From the NCBI RefSeq assembly GCF_000820045.1, contig NZ_CDBJ01000027.1, positions 62,001-126,000 on the forward strand: a stretch of 64,000 bases of DNA, given 5' to 3'. Position numbers and translations under genes: made by a program. Shown here piece by piece: positions 54,669-64,000 of the stretch. This DNA comes from Aeromonas rivuli. GTDB taxonomy: Bacteria; Pseudomonadota; Gammaproteobacteria; Enterobacterales; Aeromonadaceae. A model generated the notes under the pieces. That model had not been told where the DNA came from. It was given only the letters and a program-made list of their open reading frames with translations, and did no database searches. Every line of letters begins with the position of its first letter. Position 1 is the first letter of the stretch.

Positions 54669-55823
54669 ATGCACAACCCTGACTCCTTGCCACAGCAGCA
54701 CGTCTCCTCCCATCGTGCGCTGTTCCACTGGATAACTGTCATAGCGCTGGTCTACCTGATACTGGTAGCGGTGGGAGCCGTCTCCCACGGCTTCAAATTG
54801 TTCTCCGGCGGCGCCGAGGGTGCGGCCGAAATCTTTGCCTTCGCCAACAACCCCTTCGTCGCCCTGCTGCTCGGCATCCTGGCCACGGCCCTGGTGCAAT
54901 CATCCAGCACCGTGACCTCGGTCATCGTCGGTCTGGTCGCCGGTGGCCTGCCGCTGGCCATGGCCATTCCCATGGTGATGGGTGCCAACCTCGGCACCAC
55001 CATCACCAACACCATCGTCTCCATGGGTCATATCCGCGACAGAACCGAGTTTCGCCGTGCCTTTGCCGCCGCCACTGTCCATGACTTCTTCAACCTGATG
55101 GCCGTGTTCATCTTCCTGCCCCTGGAGCTCGCCTTCGGTGTCTTGCAGCACAGTGCCGAGTTCCTGGCCCATCTGCTGGTCGGATCGAGCGACATGTCGA
55201 TGAAGGGCATGGACTTCATGAAGCCGCTCACCGCCCCCGCCATGCAGCTCATCGATGCCGCCGTCGCCTTCTTGCCCGGTAAAGGCCCCGCCCTGGCCAC
55301 CATCGCCATCGGTATCCTGCTGATCCTGGGCTCGGTCACCTATCTGGGCAAGGTGTTGCAAAAGGTGCTGGTCGGTCGCGCCAAGGGGCTGCTGCACAAG
55401 GCCCTGGGCCGTGGCCCCCTCACCGGTATCGCCTCGGGCACCCTGGTGACCATCATGGTGCAATCCTCTTCCACCACCACCAGCCTGATGATCCCTCTGG
55501 CCGGCGGCGGCGTGTTCACCACTCGCCAGCTCTACCCCTTCACCCTGGGCGCCAACATAGGCACCACCATCACGGCCCTGCTGGCGGCCACCGCCATCGG
55601 CGGCAGCGGTGCCGAACTGGCGCTGACCATCGCCCTGGTGCATGTGCTGTTCAACGTCTTCGCCGTGGTGCTCATCTATGGGCTGCCCTTCCTGCGCGAA
55701 CTGCCCATCCTGGCCGCCGAGTGGCTGGCAAGGGTCGGCAGCGAGAACAAGTTGCTGGCACTGGGTTATGTGGGCGGCCTCTTCTTCGCCCTGCCTGCGC
55801 TGATGATGGCCCTGGCAAAATAA
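54669..55823 (+). CDS. nptA: Na+/phosphate cotransporter, NptA-like
   Basis: 384 residues, about eight transmembrane segments, with the two inverted QSSS repeats of the Na/Pi (PF02690) family: ALVQSSSTVTSVIVGLVAGG and VTIMVQSSSTTTSLMIPLAG, each followed by a GANLGTT/GANIGTT motif. This matches NptA of Vibrio and SLC34-type transporters. Strong Pho boxes upstream indicate PhoB control and so phosphate as substrate. Confidence 0.9.
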   Translation: MHNPDSLPQQHVSSHRALFHWITVIALVYLILVAVGAVSHGFKLFSGGAEGAAEIFAFANNPFVALLLGILATALVQSSSTVTSVIVGLVAGGLPLAMAIPMVMGANLGTTITNTIVSMGHIRDRTEFRRAFAAATVHDFFNLMAVFIFLPLELAFGVLQHSAEFLAHLLVGSSDMSMKGMDFMKPLTAPAMQLIDAAVAFLPGKGPALATIAIGILLILGSVTYLGKVLQKVLVGRAKGLLHKALGRGPLTGIASGTLVTIMVQSSSTTTSLMIPLAGGGVFTTRQLYPFTLGANIGTTITALLAATAIGGSGAELALTIALVHVLFNVFAVVLIYGLPFLRELPILAAEWLARVGSENKLLALGYVGGLFFALPALMMALAK

Positions 55824-55864
55824 CCGGCCCCCGGGCTTAACTGAGTCGATTCACTCGGCAAGGA

Positions 55865-55887
55865 AGGGCGCGATTAGCGCCCTTTTG
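55865..55887 (+). terminator. Terminator of nptA
   Basis: AAGGGCGC-GATTA-GCGCCCTTTT hairpin with a short T tail. Confidence 0.75.
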
Positions 55888-55948
55888 CTACCCCAGTTCG
55901 ACCCACTGGGATAAGATATTCATCTCATTGTCTTACAAGGATTTAGTG

Positions 55949-56419
55949 ATGAAATTTGTGCTGATCGCCATCCTGATCGCTCTGGCGGTCTTCTATTTCT
56001 ACTCAAGCAATAACAACAAGAAGCTGGCCGAGGAGAATATCCGCGCCGGCGATCTCTTCCTCGCCGAGAACAAGGCCAAGCCGGGCATAGTGACCACCGA
56101 GTCCGGCCTGCAATATCAAGTACTGGCCGAAGGCGAAGGCGGCATGCACCCCAGCGCCAGCAGCAAGGTCAAGGTGCACTACGAGGGCAAGTTGCTCGAT
56201 GGCACCGTCTTCGACAGCTCCATCGCCCGTGGCGAGCCCATCGAATTTGGTCTCAATCAGGTGATACCGGGCTGGACCGAAGGGGTACAGCTGATGACGG
56301 TCGGCGAGAAGGCCCGCTTCTTCATCCCGTCCAGGTTGGGCTACGGCAACCGCGCCACCGGCAAGATCCTGCCCGGCTCCCTGCTTATCTTCGAAGTGGA
56401 GCTGCTCGCCATCGACTGA
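55949..56419 (+). CDS. Membrane-anchored FKBP-type peptidyl-prolyl isomerase
   Basis: 156 residues. An N-terminal transmembrane anchor (MKFVLIAILIALAVFYFYSS) is followed by a short linker and the FKBP domain (KVKVHYEGKLLDGTVFDSSI, FGLNQVIPGWTEGVQLMTVG, FIPSRLGYGNRA). The active-site aromatics and Asp are present. It catalyses Pro isomerisation during folding, here tethered on the periplasmic side. AAGGA precedes the ATG. Confidence 0.88.
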   Translation: MKFVLIAILIALAVFYFYSSNNNKKLAEENIRAGDLFLAENKAKPGIVTTESGLQYQVLAEGEGGMHPSASSKVKVHYEGKLLDGTVFDSSIARGEPIEFGLNQVIPGWTEGVQLMTVGEKARFFIPSRLGYGNRATGKILPGSLLIFEVELLAID

Positions 56420-56464
56420 CGCAATTCGGTCAGCCCATGATGAGCGCCGTCATGAGCGCACTGT

Positions 56465-56493
56465 CAAAGAGGGAGGCATTGCCTCCCTCTTTG
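56465..56493 (+). terminator. Terminator of the FKBP gene
   Basis: AAAGAGGGAGGC/GCCTCCCTCTTT hairpin with T-rich tail. Confidence 0.8.
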
Positions 56494-56520
56494 TTTGATC
56501 TCCCCCCACCACCAGTCAAC

Positions 56521-56550
56521 CTGCCTGCCTGCCCGCCTGCCTGCCTGCCC
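56521..56550. repeat. CTGC tetranucleotide repeat
   Basis: About seven CTGC units with one interruption (CCCG) in the gap before ygiD. It is a short microsatellite about 120 bp upstream of that gene. Confidence 0.7.
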
Positions 56551-56668
56551 AAACAATTATCAACCCTGAGTGAAGAGTGATTACACATATAGCCTAATTG
56601 TTCACCATAAAAAGGGGGCGGATAATGACCTCATCGCCTGCCAAGGCCCCCTCTGATGGAGCACTAAG

Positions 56669-57427
56669 ATGTCCCCTGTCTGGTTTATCTCCCACGGCGC
56701 ACCGGATCTGGTGCTGCGCGACGAGCCCGCCACCCGTTTCATGAAGGACCTCAGCCTGGGGCCGCTCAAGGGGCTGGTCGTCATCTCGGCCCACTGGTTC
56801 AGCCGCGAGCTGGAGATCAACTCGGCGCACAACCCGGCGCTCATGTATGACTTCCATGGCTTCCCCGATGCCCTCTACCGCGTGCGCTGGCCCGCCAGCA
56901 GCCCGGCGTGGTTGCAACAGGCCGTGCAGGAGACCTTGCTGCAAGGAGGACTCACCGCCAAACCAACCCAGCGCGAACTGGATCACGGGGTCTGGTCACC
57001 GCTCTCCCTGCTCGATGCCAGCAGCGAGATCCCCCTGGTGCAGATCTCCATCCCGGCGGGCATGAGCCCGGCCGAGTTATGGCGGCTGGGCGAAGCCCTG
57101 GCCCCGTTGCGCCAACAGGGCATTGGCATTCTGGCCTCCGGCGCCATCACCCACAATCTGAGGGCGCTCGGCCCCGATGGCTCCCCGCCCCCCGCCTGGG
57201 CCCAGGCGTTCGCCCACTGGCTGGAGGAGAAGATGGGCAATCAGGACAAGGCGGCCCTGCTCGATTATCGTGACCAGGCTCCGGGGGCGGTGCAATCCCA
57301 CCCCCATGACGATCACCTGAGGCCGCTGTTCGTGGCCCTCGGCGCGGCAGGGGCAGACAAACCGGCCCGGCTGCATGATAGCTGGGACTATAGCAGCCTC
57401 TATATGGGCAGCTACCGCTTCGGTTAA
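56669..57427 (+). CDS. ygiD: 4,5-DOPA extradiol dioxygenase family, YgiD
   Basis: 252 residues. LigB-type class III dioxygenase: metal-binding His in ISHGAPDLVL and LDHGVWSPLSLL, GLVVISAHWFSRELEINSAH, ending PHDDHLRPLFVALGAAG. E. coli YgiD, a close homologue, has zinc- or iron-dependent DOPA 4,5-dioxygenase-like activity. GGAG precedes the ATG. Confidence 0.88.
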   Translation: MSPVWFISHGAPDLVLRDEPATRFMKDLSLGPLKGLVVISAHWFSRELEINSAHNPALMYDFHGFPDALYRVRWPASSPAWLQQAVQETLLQGGLTAKPTQRELDHGVWSPLSLLDASSEIPLVQISIPAGMSPAELWRLGEALAPLRQQGIGILASGAITHNLRALGPDGSPPPAWAQAFAHWLEEKMGNQDKAALLDYRDQAPGAVQSHPHDDHLRPLFVALGAAGADKPARLHDSWDYSSLYMGSYRFG

Positions 57428-57458
57428 GCCCACCTCATCCCACGATAAAATCCCCCAT

Positions 57459-57494
57459 AAAAAAGCAGAGGAGCCATGGCTCCTCTGCTTTTTT
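57459..57494. terminator. Bidirectional terminator
   Basis: AAAAGCAGAGGAGCC-AT-GGCTCCTCTGCTTTT hairpin between the convergent ygiD and oxidoreductase genes. Confidence 0.8.
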
Positions 57495-57546
57495 GCGCTG
57501 GTTGTGCCCATAAGCGCCTGATATTGACCGGCAGGCGGGGATCCCG

Positions 57547-58479
57547 TTAGCGAGACGGCTCGCCCGCCAGCAGTTGCTCCGCCTCGGTTACCAGCTGCTC
57601 GGTCAACTGATGACTGCGCAGATAGCTGTCGATCAGGGATTGGTCGGCCCTGCCCCCTGCTATTTGTTCATACCAGTGATCCAGCATGGCGGCAAAGCCA
57701 CGGCGCACCAGCACCGGTCGCCAGTCATCGATGGCCAGGGTCTGCACCACCTTGTCTCGCGCCAGCGTGCCCTGGGTGCAGTTCTCGACCTGGAGCGACA
57801 GATTGTCGCCATAGAGGCTGATGCGCTCCTCCGCGACCCCGGCGCTGCGATTCATGCTGCCACTGACCGCCACCTGCCCGCTTTGCCAGGCGACGCTCAC
57901 CCCGGCCAGCATGGCCGGGTCCTGCGCGCTGGCTCTAAATACCCGGTGCAGGGCGCCATCCGGCAGGCCGCCATAGTGGCAGAGGCTGTCGAGCACATGG
58001 ATGAAATCATCGAACAGGAACTGGCGGGGCAGTCCGGGCAAGCCATGGCGGTGCTTTTGCCAATGCAGCTCGGTCACCGGCTGCGCCCGCCCAGCCGACA
58101 GCGCGGGCAGGTAGCGGCGATTGAAACCCACAAACAGCGGGCAATCTTGCTGCAACGCAAGCTGGCACAAGGCCTCTACCGCAACGGCACTGTCGCACAG
58201 CGGCTTGTCGACGAAGGTGGGAATGCCCGCCAGCAGACTCTTGCGGGCCAGCTCCTGATGCACCGCCGTGGCGGCATGGATCATTACCCCATCGGGGCGG
58301 CTCCCCAGCAGCGCATCCACGTCGGTGAAACACTCGGCCACCCGATACTGGCGGGCCAGCTTGTCGAGCACAGATGGATTGCGGGTGCAGAGCACAGGCG
58401 TCACCCGCTCATCGCTGGCCAGCAGCGGCAAATAGGCCTTCTGGGCGATATCACCCAACCCAATCATGGCAATACGCAT
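57547..58479 (-). CDS. Gfo/Idh/MocA oxidoreductase, YceM-like
   Basis: 310 residues: N-terminal NAD(P) Rossmann fold (IAMIGLGDIAQKAYLPLLAS), Lys of the EKP-like motif in FVDKPLCDSAVAVEAL, and the C-terminal alpha/beta domain. Size and wording resemble YceM (MviM) of E. coli, whose substrate is unknown. GGGAGAGAG precedes the ATG. Confidence 0.8.
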   Translation of the reverse strand: MRIAMIGLGDIAQKAYLPLLASDERVTPVLCTRNPSVLDKLARQYRVAECFTDVDALLGSRPDGVMIHAATAVHQELARKSLLAGIPTFVDKPLCDSAVAVEALCQLALQQDCPLFVGFNRRYLPALSAGRAQPVTELHWQKHRHGLPGLPRQFLFDDFIHVLDSLCHYGGLPDGALHRVFRASAQDPAMLAGVSVAWQSGQVAVSGSMNRSAGVAEERISLYGDNLSLQVENCTQGTLARDKVVQTLAIDDWRPVLVRRGFAAMLDHWYEQIAGGRADQSLIDSYLRSHQLTEQLVTEAEQLLAGEPSR

Positions 58480-58582
58480 GGTGTTCTCTCTCCCTCAAGA
58501 CTGCGCCCAGCTTACCCCATCCCCTTGTGAGTTATGAAGGGATGGGCTAGCGTGGACTCCCTTTTTCCAAGCTCCGACCAAG

Positions 58583-59194
58583 ATGACACCGACTCTCTAT
58601 CTGCTGCGCCACGGCCAGACCCGCTTCAATGCCCAGCAACGACTGCAGGGCCACTGCAACTCCCCCCTCACCCCCTTGGGTGAACAACAAGCCCGCGCCA
58701 TGGGGGCCACCCTTCGCCAGCAGCTGGACGACCCCGCATCCTGGACCCTCTATGCCAGCCCGCTGGGACGGGCCATGCAGACCGCCCGCCTCATCTGCGA
58801 CGAACTTGGCATGAGCCATGACAGGATCCGGGTCGATGAGCGGCTCAAGGAGCTGGGCCTCGGGGAGTGGGAGGAGCGTCGCCTGGACGAGATACGCCCC
58901 CTCTGTTTTGCCCTGGAAAGCGGCGAGCCGGACTGGTACCTGCAAGCGCCAAAGGGCGAGGGGTTGGCCAGCCTGCAGGGGCGCTGCCACGACTGGCTCC
59001 ATGACCAGAGTCTGGGTTCCCGGCGCATCGCCGTCGCCCATGGGCTGTCGGGCATCATGCTGCGTGGCCTCTATGCGGGATTGAGCCACGAGGCGCTCTG
59101 GCAGCAGGCGCTGCCCCAGGATGCCTTGTTCCGCCTGCAAGGGGGAGAGATCACCCGCATCCCCTGCCAGGCGGCGCTACTGCCCCAGATTTAA
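58583..59194 (+). CDS. Histidine phosphatase family protein
   Basis: 203 residues. The catalytic RHG motif is in LYLLRHGQTRFNAQQRLQGH, with the second His in IAVAHGLSGIMLRG and a middle GEWEE stretch. This is the phosphoglycerate-mutase-like/CobC-like branch; substrate unknown. It overlaps the beginning of the tandem repeat downstream by a few bases. Confidence 0.85.
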   Translation: MTPTLYLLRHGQTRFNAQQRLQGHCNSPLTPLGEQQARAMGATLRQQLDDPASWTLYASPLGRAMQTARLICDELGMSHDRIRVDERLKELGLGEWEERRLDEIRPLCFALESGEPDWYLQAPKGEGLASLQGRCHDWLHDQSLGSRRIAVAHGLSGIMLRGLYAGLSHEALWQQALPQDALFRLQGGEITRIPCQAALLPQI

Positions 59195-59285
59195 CGACAC
59201 AAAGCGGCACGACTTTAACGAAACTAAGCGGTGCTGCTTTACCGAAACAAGCGGCGCTGCTTTAACGAAACAAACCGCGCAAGCG
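59190..59285 (+). repeat. Four-unit 23-25-bp tandem repeat
   Basis: Units begin TTTAACGAAAC and continue AAGCGG.GCTGC, at 59190, 59214, 59238 and 59261. The first overlaps the stop codon of the phosphatase gene; the last is diverged. Confidence 0.8.
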
Positions 59286-59294
59286 TCAACGTAA

Positions 59295-59316
59295 CAGCGG
59301 GCCAAGAGGCCCGCTG
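59295..59316. terminator. Hairpin after the 73-aa membrane gene
   Basis: CAGCGGGCC-AAGA-GGCCCGCTG, perfect 9-bp stem between convergent genes; T-runs are weak. Confidence 0.6.
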
Positions 59317-59324
59317 TCAGTATG

Positions 59325-59546
59325 TCAGTTTTTGGACTTGCCCCGCTCATCGACCAGTCTGCCCAGACGGGCACCCAATTCGGAACAGATCACGGCGCTG
59401 GCGATGGCAAACACCATCTGGACAGGATCAAACCCCTCCCTCTTCTCAAACAGCAGCGGGGCCAGCAGATTGAAGGCGATGATCCCCAACAGCAGCCCGG
59501 TACCACTGCCTATCTTCTCAAGCTTGGATTTGACTCTGACCGTCAT
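59325..59546 (-). CDS. Small membrane protein, 73 aa
   Basis: Two hydrophobic segments (GTGLLLGIIAFNLLAPLLF and MVFAIASAVICSELGARLG) with basic ends. AGGAG stands seven bases before the ATG. No family recognised. Confidence 0.65.
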   Translation of the reverse strand: MTVRVKSKLEKIGSGTGLLLGIIAFNLLAPLLFEKREGFDPVQMVFAIASAVICSELGARLGRLVDERGKSKN

Positions 59547-59739
59547 CTGACTACTCCTGTGCAGGGGGCAAGCGCCCGCCCTGATGCTTTATCGGGGGTG
59601 GCCATCATGCCTCCCCCTTATCCATGGAACCTGGCCGCACAAGATAGCAAAGCCGCCCCCGCCTGACTGCTTTTATCGCCTCTGCCGCCACGCTTTAATG
59701 ACAGTAAAAAGATGGATTTCCCAGATTTCAGGAGAAGAA

Positions 59740-61032
59740 TCATTCACCAGGGGGGCAGATCCCCTGCCAGCGCTTGAACAGCACGCTGGCATTTACCCCA
59801 CCAAAGCCAAACCCATTGGAGATGGCGTGCTCGATCCCCATGTCACGGGCCGTGCCCCGCACTATGTCCACGCCGTCGGCGAGCGGGTCGGGTTGCTGCA
59901 GGTTGCGGGTGGCAGGCACTCTCTGGTCGCGAATGGCCAAGGCGGTGAAGATGGCCTCTATGCCCCCGGCGGCCCCCAGCAGATGGCCGGTGGCTGACTT
60001 GGTGGAGGTCACCGCAATCTGGTTGTCATCGCCAAATACGCGTTTGATGGCGGCCAACTCCCCCCTGTCACCCACCGGAGTCGAGGTGGCATGGGCATTG
60101 AGGTGCTGGACATCCGCCGCCTGAATACCGGCCTGAGCCAGGGCCGCCATCATGGCGCGGCGTGCGCCGTCGCCATCTTCGGGACCTGCGGTGAGGTGAT
60201 AGGCGTCGGCACTGGTGCCATAGCCCACCAGCTCCACTATGGGGGTGGCGCCCCGGGCCAGGGCGTGTTCCAGGGATTCAATCACCAGGATCCCGGCCCC
60301 TTCGCCCATGACAAACCCATCGCGGTCGACATCGAACGGACGGGAGGCCGCTTCGGGATCATCGGCATAGGCGGACGACAGCGCGCGAGCCGCGGCAAAC
60401 CCGCCCAGACTGACGCGGTCTATGGTGGCCTCGGCCCCGCCACAGATGGCGATATCAGCCTCACCGCAGCGAATGAGCCGGGCGGCGTCGCCAATGGCCT
60501 GCACCCCTGCGGCGCAGGCCGTGACCGGCGCCCCGAGCGGCCCTTTGAAGCCGAAGTTGATGGAGACATGGCCCGCCGCCATGTTGACCAGGAAGGAGGG
60601 GATGGTGAAGGGGGATAGGCGGCGCGGTCCCCGTTCATCCGTGGTACGCACGGCCTCGACGATGGCGGGGAAGCCGCCGATGCCCGAGGCGATGATGGTG
60701 GCGGTGCGCTCCTGCTCCGCCGCCGTCTTGGGGGCCCAGTTGGCTTGCAACAGGGCCTCCTTGGCCGCGGCAATGGCAAACAGGATGAAGCGATCCATCT
60801 TCTTCTGCTCCTTGGTCGATACCACGGCATCGGGGTCAAATCCTGCCAGGGGATCTTCGGCCAAGGAGGGCACCATGGCGCCCACCTTGGCGGCCAGCCC
60901 CTCGGTGAAGGCCTCCGGCAGGCGGCGCAAGCCGGACTGGCCCGCCAGCAGCCGCTGCCACACGGTTTCCACCCCATATCCAAGCGGGGTCACCGCTCCC
61001 ATTCCTGTCACCACGATACGAGTTGAGCTCAT
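59740..61032 (-). CDS. fabF: 3-oxoacyl-ACP synthase II-type enzyme (FabF-like)
   Basis: 430 residues (E. coli FabF 413). The catalytic Cys is in VTACAAGVQAIGDAA, the two His in LNAHATSTPVGDRG and KSATGHLLGAAG, and the C-terminal GFGFGGVNASVLF is intact. It condenses malonyl-ACP with acyl-ACP. It is not beside acpP/fabG, so it is probably a paralogue; it is translationally coupled (ATGA) to an HxlR regulator, which suggests conditional expression. Confidence 0.85.
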   Translation of the reverse strand: MSSTRIVVTGMGAVTPLGYGVETVWQRLLAGQSGLRRLPEAFTEGLAAKVGAMVPSLAEDPLAGFDPDAVVSTKEQKKMDRFILFAIAAAKEALLQANWAPKTAAEQERTATIIASGIGGFPAIVEAVRTTDERGPRRLSPFTIPSFLVNMAAGHVSINFGFKGPLGAPVTACAAGVQAIGDAARLIRCGEADIAICGGAEATIDRVSLGGFAAARALSSAYADDPEAASRPFDVDRDGFVMGEGAGILVIESLEHALARGATPIVELVGYGTSADAYHLTAGPEDGDGARRAMMAALAQAGIQAADVQHLNAHATSTPVGDRGELAAIKRVFGDDNQIAVTSTKSATGHLLGAAGGIEAIFTALAIRDQRVPATRNLQQPDPLADGVDIVRGTARDMGIEHAISNGFGFGGVNASVLFKRWQGICPPGE

Positions 61033-61556
61033 GATTCTGATTCCTGTTTTGAAGGGTTATCGCCACTCATCACGCCATTGGCATGGCGCAGACGCTGCTT
61101 CATGCCATCACTGGCGGCCGGTCCCGGCACCAGGGTGTGGCGTGAGGGTGAAATGGCCTGACCCGTGCGCCTGTCCACCAGCATGGGCTCGGCCAGCTCG
61201 CCCGTCAGAACATCCTTCAGCTGGATACTCGCCCCCTCTGGCGCGAAATGGGTATTACCCCAAGCAAGTAGTGCCATCAGTACCGATCTGAGATCCTGAC
61301 CGCGAGGGGTGAGCAGATATTGATAGCGAGGGGGACGCTCTGAGTAACACCGCTTCTCCATCAGGCCCCCCTCAACCAGGGCGGTCAGGCGACGAGTAAG
61401 TATGTTGGGGGCGACGCCAAGACTTTTCTGAAACTCATCGAAGCGAGAGAGACCATGCATGGCATCACGGATAATCAACAGACTCCACCACTCCCCGACA
61501 TGTTCCAAGCTGCGAGCTATGGGACACTGTTGTTCACTCAAACTCTTTCTACGCAT
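61029..61556 (-). CDS. HxlR-family transcriptional regulator
   Basis: 175 residues. The winged helix is clear: CPIARSLEHVGEWWSLLIIR, FDEFQKSLGVAPNILTRRLT and the wing RYQYLLTPRGQDL. Cys in the first helix may sense redox or electrophiles as in related HxlR/YodB proteins. A C-terminal extension of about 60 residues is unusual. The start at 61556 (MRRKSLSEQQCP) fits the family; its stop overlaps the fabF start. Confidence 0.85.
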   Translation of the reverse strand: MRRKSLSEQQCPIARSLEHVGEWWSLLIIRDAMHGLSRFDEFQKSLGVAPNILTRRLTALVEGGLMEKRCYSERPPRYQYLLTPRGQDLRSVLMALLAWGNTHFAPEGASIQLKDVLTGELAEPMLVDRRTGQAISPSRHTLVPGPAASDGMKQRLRHANGVMSGDNPSKQESES

Positions 61557-61779
61557 CCAAGACCACCTGGTTACTTTCAATATAAAAGTAACCTTATGGC
61601 ACCTACTTTTATTATGCAAGTTACTTCTGTTATCACTGAGCACTCTTCGCCGCTTCATTAGGCGATGGCTTTACCAAGCGCTTTTGCTTTGGCAAGCCAG
61701 TCCAATTAGGTGGCCCTGCAAGCGCCCCTCTCCTCCCACTTCACCCTTCCACAGCTTGTTGGCGCCGACAAGCCAATGA

Positions 61780-61806
61780 AAAAAGGCGACCATCTGGTCG
61801 CCTTTC
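61780..61806. terminator. Terminator of ygiQ
   Basis: AAAGGCGACC/GGTCGCCTTT stem with 4-nt loop, with A and T runs on both sides. Confidence 0.75.
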
Positions 61807-61837
61807 TGTTTTCTATCGCTTTCCAAATCAGGAAATA

Positions 61838-64000
<2,163 letters not shown>

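Overview
The window is about 60 % G+C and reads like the chromosome of a gammaproteobacterium, most probably Aeromonas. This is inferred from the gene set (glk/hexR/pykA, psrA-fadE, a puu/gab-type cluster, ygiQ, a tRNA-Thr, T6SS Hcp/VgrG) and from close resemblance of remembered E. coli and Vibrio homologues. No database search was possible.

Left core (1-13.6 kb): the 3' end of a HlyD-type membrane fusion gene, glucokinase, the RpiR-family regulator HexR and pyruvate kinase (a glycolytic block with a HexR-like box), an RND transporter-adaptor pair, a psrA-fadE fatty-acid operon with a palindromic operator, two orphan terminators that may mark small RNAs, a PHP-family phosphatase and tRNA-Thr(CGU).

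Accessory element (13,636-42,692, about 29 kb): the 3' 45 bp of tRNA-Thr is repeated at 42,648-42,692, next to a tyrosine integrase, so the interval is an integrative element in a tRNA gene. From left to right it holds: (a) scars (SEC-C tail, broken integrase, radC fragment) around a three-gene ABC-3C operon whose third protein may be a nuclease-type effector; (b) a DprA-like gene and a RecQ-helicase/phosphoribosyltransferase gene, the architecture of PsyrTA/RqlHI; (c) a string of small unknown genes with a RadC-type JAMM protein and a DUF1232 protein; (d) two paralogous exported proteins around a membrane protein; (e) a serine recombinase, then a 44-bp perfect palindrome and an AT-rich unknown gene; (f) a P4/CP4-57-like module (AlpA, DUF3987/YfjI, HUH-type YfjJ); (g) a T6SS auxiliary cluster (hcp, vgrG, DUF4123 adaptor, DUF3304-like protein, Tle1/DUF2235-like effector) behind a sigma-54-like promoter. 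The effector lacks the usual catalytic serine. The element thus combines predicted phage defence with an antibacterial weapon cassette.

Right core (42.7-64 kb): an RpiR regulator with a 6-phospho-beta-glucosidase, a GNAT enzyme, an SRPBCC protein, a putrescine/GABA catabolic cluster (puuB-, gabD-, gabT- and puuP-like) with a small leader ORF, two related small exported proteins (one expanded by three 36-residue repeats), a PhoB-box-controlled Na+/phosphate transporter, a membrane-anchored FKBP, a YgiD-type dioxygenase, a Gfo/Idh/MocA oxidoreductase, a histidine phosphatase, an hxlR-fabF operon and the radical-SAM protein YgiQ, which runs off the window.
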